The notes under the pieces are model-generated. The model saw nothing but the letters and a program-made list of their open reading frames with translations, did not search any database and was not told the origin of the DNA. Shown in pieces: positions 57,201 to 64,000 of a stretch of 64,000 nt of DNA; positions within the stretch are counted from its first letter, which is position 1; each line of letters opens with the position of its first letter. Source of the DNA: Euptelea pleiosperma (lineage: Eukaryota > Streptophyta > Magnoliopsida > Ranunculales > Eupteleaceae); assembly GCA_035048495.1 (NCBI GenBank), contig CM068542.1, positions 40,143,109 through 40,207,108 of the forward strand, read 5' to 3'. The position numbers and the translations under genes are program-made.

Positions 57201-60200
57201 CTGTTAAAACATAATGTTGGTTCTAGTAGTAGCATTCTCCACTGACAGTTCTTAATGTAAATCGTAAGACACCAGTATTCTGTTTAGATTTGTTGAAAAA
57301 TAGAGCTCATTTTACCCTAAAAAAGTAGGAAAAAAAACAAAAAAGAAAGGAAATAAGAGCTTCGCATGTGGTAGCACAAACATGAAACATAACCAAATTT
57401 CATGTTTGCTGGAAACATGGAAGGCTTTGTCACCAGGATGCACAAAGGGAATACAAAATTTAAACTTGTAAGGGCAGGAAATCCATCACATTAACTATAA
57501 AGAAAGAAGGCTTTGCAGCTAGAATGTTATCCCACAGGGATCGATCAACAGCAAGAAAGAGGATAAGAGAGAAATGTTGCCATACTGTGTATCACTCGCA
57601 TCGAGAACACCAAAGGATTCTCTTAAATCATCAACTATAAAGAATAGAGAGAGAAGAGTTAGATTTCAGTCTGAAACCAAAGGTGGTTTGAACCACTTTA
57701 AATAACAAGCACCCATTCACCAAGTGACACATCTCTCCATAATTATCAAACTATTGGATCACAATCACAACCAACACGAGGGAAGCACCATTGTAGGGGA
57801 AAATCCCACACCCCCTCGAGATGTGCACAAGAGGGGATGCTCGTCTCTAGATCCGTCTAAGCTGACTCTTCCGTCGGATGGTCAGGCTCCAACTCCGAGA
57901 AGGTCGTTTGCTTTGCTGTGTAGTCCGGTACTCCTACCGACTTGACCGATATTCCAACCATCTCGTCCGACGTAAGCTGAAAATGAACTCCGATGGTGGG
58001 AAATCCACCAAAGAGCCTCCGATGCTTAAGTCAGTATCTTCCGTACGAACTTTTGTCTAATTTTCTATTAAAGACTGCTTCCCTTCTTCCTTACCGTAGT
58101 TCCCTATATATAGGGTATGTAACCCCTAACGTGTCTAAGAGCACGATGGAAGCCGTACCAATCAACTCGAAAATCTTTGTCTTATGCGTGATCTATCGTA
58201 GATCGTGCTTCGCTTTAAAAGTACAATAGGTGGCCGCTTCATGTTCGTTGTTCAAACATGTTTTCTAGTGACCTTGGTTTCCCCGTATGTCCGACTAACC
58301 GTGTGGCCGAGATGATCCATACGTCGGGCTGATCTTCTTTCTCTTGAGTTGATCATGTTTTCCATCATCTTAAGTCGATCAAACCTTCATCCCAAGTCGG
58401 ACAAAGGTTATCATCATCCTTAGTCGGCCAAACCTTCATCATCCTAAGTCGGCCACTCGGTTATATTGTTGGTAGACACGTGTCGTCGTCACGGAAAGCC
58501 ACGTGTACTGCCAGAAAATACCCCTTACAACCTTCTCTCATTCCATTCAAACATTTGAATCACAAAGAGACACCTGAGATGTTGTTACAGTTAGTGAAAC
58601 AATCCCTTGACCAAAACACCCCTTCCTATTAAACCTTTGGTCAATCATGACCAACCACAATAAATCGGGTCAACATCTGTCTTATTTCATATGAAAGTCT
58701 CCAAACTTTTTTGGAGTGATGCAGTTCTTAGAGCTTGTTATCTTATCAAGCGTATGCCCATGTTAGTTCGTAAAAGTCAGTCTCCACATTCTATTCTATT
58801 TTCAGAAAGTCTATTATTTTCTTTGCCTCCATGGGTATTTGGGTGTGTTTATTTTGTTCAACGTTTGGGTCTCGAATCTGATAAACTTGATCCTCGTGCT
58901 ATTAAATGCATATTTTGGGATACTCTTATACTCAAAAAGGATACCGATGTTATGATCATATGTCTCATAAGCACTTTGTTTGTCCAGATGTTACCTTTTT
59001 TTTAACATGTTTTGCTCTTTTTTAATGAGTATCCTTTGGTTAAATTTGAGCCCTAGCCTCTTCCACTTCCTGTTGAGGAACTGAGGTTGTTCGTTCTTCT
59101 TTGGATGTGCAGGCTTCTGTTGTGCCACCTCTTCGACCTTATGTACAACATAAACATCTCACCTCCACTCAAGTGTCGGATTCAGACTCGTGTCCTCCAC
59201 TGTCTACTTTGCCATTGACAGATCCTCCATCAAACTTTGTCTTTGGATATCCCTATTGAATTATCAAAGGTACACGTTTTTGTACCCAACACCCTCTTTT
59301 AAATTTCATTTCTTTTGCTCACTTGTCTCCATCCTATCGTGTGTTTGCTGCGTCTATTTTTTTTTTATCGGTATTTGCTGAGTCTATTTCTTCTATTTTT
59401 GTTCCTAAAAGTGTTCAAAAAACTACAAGAAAGAAGATAGAAGAAAAAGAAAATAGCTTAAGGTTTACTGTTGTTCTGAACTCATATAACTTCTCTTTAT
59501 GTTGATAATCCCTCTAAACATATATGCTAATGAATACTTGAATCTTAGAGCATCCCAGATAGCTTATGCTCTAGCCCTCCATCAAACTTTCTAAACAGAA
59601 ATCTGCCCATACTGATATTAGAAGATCTCCTTAAGCAGATAATTCACATGATAACACTCACTAAAATCACATTTCTATAAGCACATTTATGAGGCACAAG
59701 GAATCAAATCTGGATATTGTCGTGCAACTCGGGAAACACCCAAACTGAAACGAGTTGGTTCCAACTCAGCCGAGAAGCTCGTTTTTCAGCCAAGCCCCAG
59801 GAAAACTTGAATGACTCTGCCAAGTCGCTTGCATAACCAAATTCGTGTAGTTAACCTACGATACAAAACTAGTCGACCAAGTCACACTCAATTCAGCTGG
59901 AACTTTAAAAAAACTGATGAGACAACCCATGAACTGTAGCTCCAAATGCACCTAATCTATAGTGACAATATCTCCAGATATCCACCTCCCTAATCTTGTA
60001 ATCAAAATATAACGTCAGAGGGGTATTGATATACGATATTATCTCTCCAACACTGCCAACATATTGTCAACACCTCGATAAGAATAGTGGCCCTTGTCTG
60101 AGATGTTCGACTACTTGTTAGATATGCACTGAAGATTAGCTTTGCATCTATACTATTACAATTCATCTCTTCTTAGTATTCACAATATGTTATCTGACAT

Positions 60201-63200
60201 TTCCTCGATGAACTAGTAATTGGATATTTATCTATATAGCAAAGCTCAAGAGAAATTTAGAGTTTGTCACACTGAGAGTGGAACAGCAACATAATAACAT
60301 CCATGGCACAAGGTGTCTACACATCTTTGTCAGGTTTCTTAAGTTTTGAATCTCTTCTTCTTCTTTACTAATTGTGAAAATGTAGTTTTCCTTGAATATT
60401 AGGAGGGACTCTAATAGATGTGAGAAAAGTAGGTCTAAGAAACTAATGATAAAACACTAAATTTATCAAAATGAATAGAACAAAGTAATACACAATAATA
60501 CTGACGGTGGTGTTTGAAAGTGACGCAGGACGGGAGTACCGTTCCGCGATTTGAGAAAGGATGAAGAGGGGATTACTATTCATGGCACTATTCACGTCAC
60601 TATTCACATGGCACTATTCACGCAACACTATTCACAGTGTTGTGGTATGATTTGGGTTTTCTTAGGTAAGAAATTGATTAAAAAAAATAGAGATGGAGAA
60701 AGAGAAGATAATAAGAGAGAAGAGATGGAGATAAAAAGATACCTTCGGCTTCGCACCAAGAGATAATGGCTTCACACCACGAGAGGGATTTCTCAAAGAG
60801 ATTTCTATTTTTTCATTCATAATTCTTTTTTTTCTCAAAGAGATTTCTATTTTTTTTTCTTAAAATCAAAGGGTACATCACCTTTTATACTCACTACTTG
60901 AACTTTCCTAATTCTAATCTAATTGAAATTAGAAACTCCTAATACAAATCAACTATTGCAATCAATAATAAAATCCTAATTGGAAATCAAATCTAATTTC
61001 AACTGAGAATCCTAATCAAACTAAAACAAATCTTCGTGGGGTCCACTAAAAATAATAAAATCATAATTTACTATAAATAGTAAAATCAAGATTTACTATA
61101 AATAGTAATTTCAGGATTTGCTATAAATAGTAAAAACTTGAATTACTAATTAGTAAATAGTATCCACTTGATTGGGCATTGATTCGGTGTAGCACGGATG
61201 ATCGTAGTAGAATGCTCCCGCATCAAACTCTCCTGGTTGAAAAGAATTCGACCTCGAATTCAAGTTGAGATATTGCAATTGGCTTTTCCAGCGAAAGAGA
61301 TATTTGGAGTACTCTCCCTTTAGCTTCTTATTCTGCATCTTCAACAGGTGTAAATTTTCTGAAACATGGTCTCTGTCCTCAACTCTAACCTTCTTTGATA
61401 AGAAATCTTTGCTTATTCCATCTGCTTTATTTTCAATTGTCGGTTCTAAAACAATAGAAATATCTGGTTTCGGATCAGGATCTTCTATACTATTTGGGTC
61501 ATCTTCAGCTGGAGTGTCTGAACCAGGGGAATCATCATCATTTTCATTCTCCATAACAGCAAGTGGATCAATATGCTTATCCTCCGTCTTTTCGTCTGAT
61601 ACAACTACAAGAGCTTCAGGACTGGCTCATTTCTCAGTTTTGACTTTTTCTTCCTCGTCGATTTTTTCATTTTCCTTGATGGAAAAACACCCTCTTATTC
61701 AATGGCTTTTATTTCTTCGTTTACTTTCTTCTCGACTTGCTTTGAAACCTCTTTAGGGTATTTTTTTGCTGTGAAACCTTCCAATAGTTTGCCAGAAATA
61801 AGTGGAAAAGCCAGTGATTGTGGTAGTGACTTTCCAAGATGACAATTGCTGATTGAAACTCTGGCGGAGATCCTTGCCTCCAATTTGATCTCAATACGAT
61901 TTATGTAGTCGCTTAGTCCGCTCTCAAAACGATTTATCACATCGTTTAGTTTAGCTAATGTAGCTACCAAAAATTGCGAACCAATATGAGACATCTTTCC
62001 GATCAGGAGTTTCGAACTGGGCTCTGATACCAAATTTGACGCAAGACGGGAGTACCGTTCCGCGATTTGAGAAAAGATGAAGAGGGGATTATTATTCACG
62101 GCACTATTCATGTCACTATTCACACGGCACTATTCACAGTGTTGTGGTATGATTTGGGTTTTCTTAGGTAAGAAATTGATTAAAAAAAAATAGAGATGGA
62201 GAAAGAGAAGATAATAAGAGAGAAGAGATTGAGATAAAAAGATACAATGGGCTTCGCACCGAATTAGCTTGGCTTCGCACCAAGAGATGTTGGCTTCACA
62301 CCACGAGAGGGATTTTTCAAAGAGATTTCTATTTTTTCATTTATAATTTTTTTTCATAAAATCAAAGGGTACATCACCTTTTATAGACTCACTACTTGAA
62401 CTTTCCTAATTCTAATCTAATTGAAATTAGAAACTCCTAATACAAATCAACTATTGCAATCAATAATAAAATCCTAATTGGAAATCAAATCTAATTTCAA
62501 CTGAGAATCCTAATCAAACTAAAACAAATCTTCGTAGGGTCCACTAAAAATAATAAAATCAGGATTTACTATAAATAGTAAAATCAGGATTTACTATAAA
62601 TAGTAATTTCAGGATTTGCTATAAATAGTAAAAACTTGAATTACTAGTTAGTAAATAGTATCCACTTGATTGGGCATTGATTCGGTGTAGCATGGATGAT
62701 CGTAATAAAATGCTCCTGCATCAGAAAGTTAAAGCATTGTTATATTTCTAGTCATCCTCGAAGCCAGAGTTCAAAGGGTGTTTCTTCGATAATTTTGTCA
62801 TTTTTCTCTCAACTTTTGTTGGTCCGGCATATCAATTAACTCAAATATCGGTTAGGTGGGCGTTGGTCCTAACCGAATTTCTCGTTTTTATATCCAAATA
62901 ATATCGTTTTTATATTAAAAACTCATTTTAATTGAAAAAACTAATTTCTCGCAAGAAATAAAAAAAAATCTCAGGGAAGATTAAACTGGAATGCAAATAT
63001 TTACCGGGGGTAATAAATTATTAATGAGTTTTTAGGAGATTCCTCTTCTCTTTGAGTTGTACATTACCCTTCTGTAGGCTGTGTTTGGGGGGAGTTCCTT
63101 TTGTTTGTTCTTGTGGGGTTTTCCCCTTTCTTTTAATATACTTCTTACTTATCAAAAAAAAAAAAAATACTGATGCACATGCATCATTATTATCCTTGGT

Positions 63201-64000
63201 AAACTCACTAGTCAAGTAATAAAAAAGAAAAGAAAGTTCACAAAAGGATAGAAAGCACAGATTCAAAAGAATCTTACCTTATGACAAGTACTTGGATCTT
63301 GAAGCAACCAAAGAAGACAGTCGATAGCCATATACTGCCAGTCATCTGATGAGCGAGCAATATTACACAGTGCTTCGATAATACCAGGACAATTAGCAAT
63401 GGGCCCCCTACCAAGCTTATGATGACATATTGTTCGCAACAAACCAATACCAGCTGGTGAGTTTTCATTAACAAGTCCACCCCACATGCCTGGTAACTTT
63501 ATTAAGAATTCAGGCTTGCATATAACAGAGAGAAACTCAGGCTTGAAGGAAAAACAATTGATAAGCTGAAGAGACCAGCACTGTAACTGACTAGCCCATT
63601 CCTCTGCCTTCCTGGATTCCATCTCCACACCGCCCATGCCTCGTGTAAGAAGATCACAGTGATAACTAAGCCTTCTGTCCACATACTGGTAAAAATGAGA
63701 GTAAACAATTTCCAGTGAACTCATTGCCAGCTGAATGGAAAGCTCAAGAACTTCTCCATGATTTGCCACAGCAGGAAAAGTGCTGGCATATGTAGCCAAG
63801 TGTCCTAGAGCTCGCACCGCTACTCGCTGTTCCACCCAGGTTAACCTCCCTCTCAAAAGCTCAACTAAGGGATGAATTACTCCAGCATGAACAGCACTTT
63901 CTGCAAATTCTTCCATGTTCATAGTGTAAGATCCAATAATGTGTGCTGCATAGTATGGAATATATATATTTTGGTCATGAGCAAGCCACCGGCGATTCTT
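54214..64000 (-). CDS. ARM-repeat/TPR protein (5' end outside window)
   Basis: Three exons in the window, minus strand: 64000-63278 (open to the right edge, 241 codons), 57100-56233, 54260-54214 with stop TGA. Junctions are GT-AG and in frame (C-H-K/V-I-D-K; L-K-G/D-I-K-H), giving 545 residues. The N-terminal visible part (A-H-I-I-G-S-Y-T-M-N-M-E-E-F) is helical ARM-like. The middle (K-L-E-G-N-S-L-F-S-S-G-N) holds three TPR motifs with the Y-S-N-R-A and W-R-R-A-Q-A-Y signatures. The tail is acidic (D-D-S-E-W-E-T-A-S-E-S-D). The product matches a strongly conserved plant ARM/TPR family of unknown function; the TPRs suggest a protein-binding or co-chaperone role (inference). The 6.18-kb intron 57101-63277 is packed with retroelements. 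The family has no settled symbol. Confidence 0.9.
54261..56232. other. Last intron of the ARM-TPR gene
   Basis: 1.97 kb, AT-rich, no transposon recognised and no coding signal. Confidence 0.5.
57792..58529. mobile_element. Solo LTR (738 bp) in the ARM-TPR intron
   Basis: Starts TGTAGGGGAAAATCCC and ends AAATACCCCTTACA, inverted termini. Flanks ACCAT (57787-57791) and ACCTT (58530-58534), 4 of 5. It shares the word CTCCGATGCTTAAGTCAGT (58017-58035) and the terminal design with 43905-44941, so it is the same family, but its repeats are built on AAGTCGGCCAAACCTT (58375-58460). TATATATAGGG at 58105-58115 may be its TATA box. Confidence 0.78.
58680..59470 (+). mobile_element. Ty1/copia pol relic
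   Basis: Plus-strand frames give F-W-S-D-A-V-L-R-A-C-Y-L-I and R-M-P, then P-H-S-I-L-F, the copia integrase end; further on T-Q-H-P, L-S-P-S-Y-R-V-F and P-K-S-V-Q, the integrase-RT junction. Frames are broken by stops and shifts, and no LTRs are attached. It is antisense to the host gene. Confidence 0.7.
59471..60515. other. ARM-TPR intron, unassigned part
   Basis: No coding signal or recognisable element between the copia relic and the LTR element. Confidence 0.4.
60521..61225 (-). repeat. 3' LTR of the non-autonomous element
   Basis: Contains runs of CACTATTCAC (60580-60640) and a triple TACTATAAATAGTA-type palindromic word (61068-61132). A segment AAGAGATTTCTATTTTTT is doubled here but not in the other LTR. 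Confidence 0.85.
61150..61554 (-). pseudogene. Acidic C-terminal ORF of the LTR element
   Basis: A second frame, M-E-N-E-N-D-D-D to ...D-T-I-Y, acidic then K-rich, ending inside the 3' LTR. Upstream in the same frame it is closed by a TGA (near 61626). Its end F-Q-P-G-E-F-D-A-G resembles the last residues of some plant gypsy polyproteins. Together with the first frame it looks like a collapsed single ORF with pol deleted. Confidence 0.4.
61695..61994 (-). CDS. gag-like ORF of the LTR element (99 aa)
   Basis: Starts 33 nt after the primer-binding site with M-S-H-I-G-S-Q-F-L-V. It is helical and charged (N-R-I-E-I-K-L-E-A-R-I), like the N-terminal leader of plant Ty3-type gag, but lacks a zinc knuckle. 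It ends at a TAA where a frame shift would continue into the next ORF. Assignment is by position and composition only. Confidence 0.45.
   Translation of the reverse strand: MSHIGSQFLVATLAKLNDVINRFESGLSDYINRIEIKLEARISARVSISNCHLGKSLPQSLAFPLISGKLLEGFTAKKYPKEVSKQVEKKVNEEIKAIE
62037..62723 (-). repeat. 5' LTR of the non-autonomous element
   Basis: Same layout as the other copy; it differs by an extra GGGCTTCGCACCGAATTAGC-like insertion near 62250-62273 and by lacking the doubled CAAAGAGATTTC block. Confidence 0.85.
63005..63168 (+). mobile_element. LINE/SINE-type 3' tail in the ARM-TPR intron
   Basis: T-rich 3' UTR-like stretch ending ACTTATCAAAAAAAAAAAA (63149-63168), as at the end of the L1 fragment at 49432 (TTTATCAAAATAAAA). 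Target duplication not found. Confidence 0.45.

Larger units (their letters stand above)
60521..62723 (-). mobile_element. Non-autonomous LTR retrotransposon, complete with target duplication
   Basis: Two direct LTRs, 60521-61225 and 62037-62723, flank an 811-bp interior. GAAAG flanks both sides (60516-60520 and 62724-62728), a perfect 5-bp target duplication. Read on the minus strand the LTR starts TGATGC and ends GCGTCA. Two bases past the first LTR lies TTGGTATCAGAGCCC, a primer-binding site matching the tRNA-Met end; a purine-rich AGGAGAG precedes the second LTR. No protease, RT, RNase H or integrase motif exists, so it needs an autonomous partner. It is in sense orientation with the host gene. 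The LTRs differ by indels and substitutions, so the insertion is not recent. Confidence 0.9.

Noticed and set aside
1..64000. CRISPR arrays, bacterial operons, organelle insertions or viral genes
   Set aside because: No regularly spaced repeat arrays with unique spacers, no bacterial-type gene runs, no plastid or mitochondrial gene stretch, and no virus-like replicase or capsid frames were seen.

Overview
This is nuclear DNA of a flowering plant. All protein genes are intron-split with GT-AG junctions and match angiosperm families (LNK1-like clock protein, plant annexin, Pumilio/APUM protein, DUF4057 protein, C2 protein, ARM-TPR protein). There are two eukaryotic tRNA genes, very long introns, and heavy loads of LINE, LTR and MITE debris. 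The species cannot be fixed from sequence alone; a woody, TE-rich genome is my guess.

Layout, left to right. 1-5941 (minus): 5' part of an LNK1-like gene with a 5.7-kb first intron holding an RTE-type LINE remnant that was later hit by a copia-type LTR. 5942-7155: its leader and promoter. 7155-13340: repeat-dense intergenic DNA with a ~1-kb fold-back element, Mutator-like MITEs and a tRNA-Arg(ACG). 13374-17900: annexin (plus), whose promoter is truncated by a MITE about 33 bp upstream of the TATA box. 17930-19510: a locally duplicated repeat. 20170-26387: APUM gene (minus). 26900-34150: nested MITEs. 34394-39498: DUF4057 gene (minus). 39880-53130: the densest repeat zone, with Mutator-like MITEs, a 1,037-bp solo LTR carrying a 40-bp minisatellite, tRNA-Lys(CTT) and a single-exon C2 gene (minus, 49834-50433). 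54214-64000: ARM-TPR gene (minus, 5' end outside the window) with a 6.2-kb intron holding a solo LTR, a copia pol relic, a complete pol-less LTR retrotransposon and an L1 tail.

The genes do not form a functional cluster. The unifying theme is the mobile-element population. Several short inverted-repeat families carry 9-10 bp target duplications typical of Mutator elements, share a 13-bp core word (GGCTGATTTTTGG), and carry CACGTG G-boxes to positions just upstream of genes. I saw no clearly new biological system. The strongest items are the MITE set with its G-boxes, the readable Pumilio RNA code, and the fully delimited non-autonomous LTR element.

Exon coordinates were derived by hand from splice-site and frame consistency. 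No database search was run; family assignments rest on recognition of conserved sequence.
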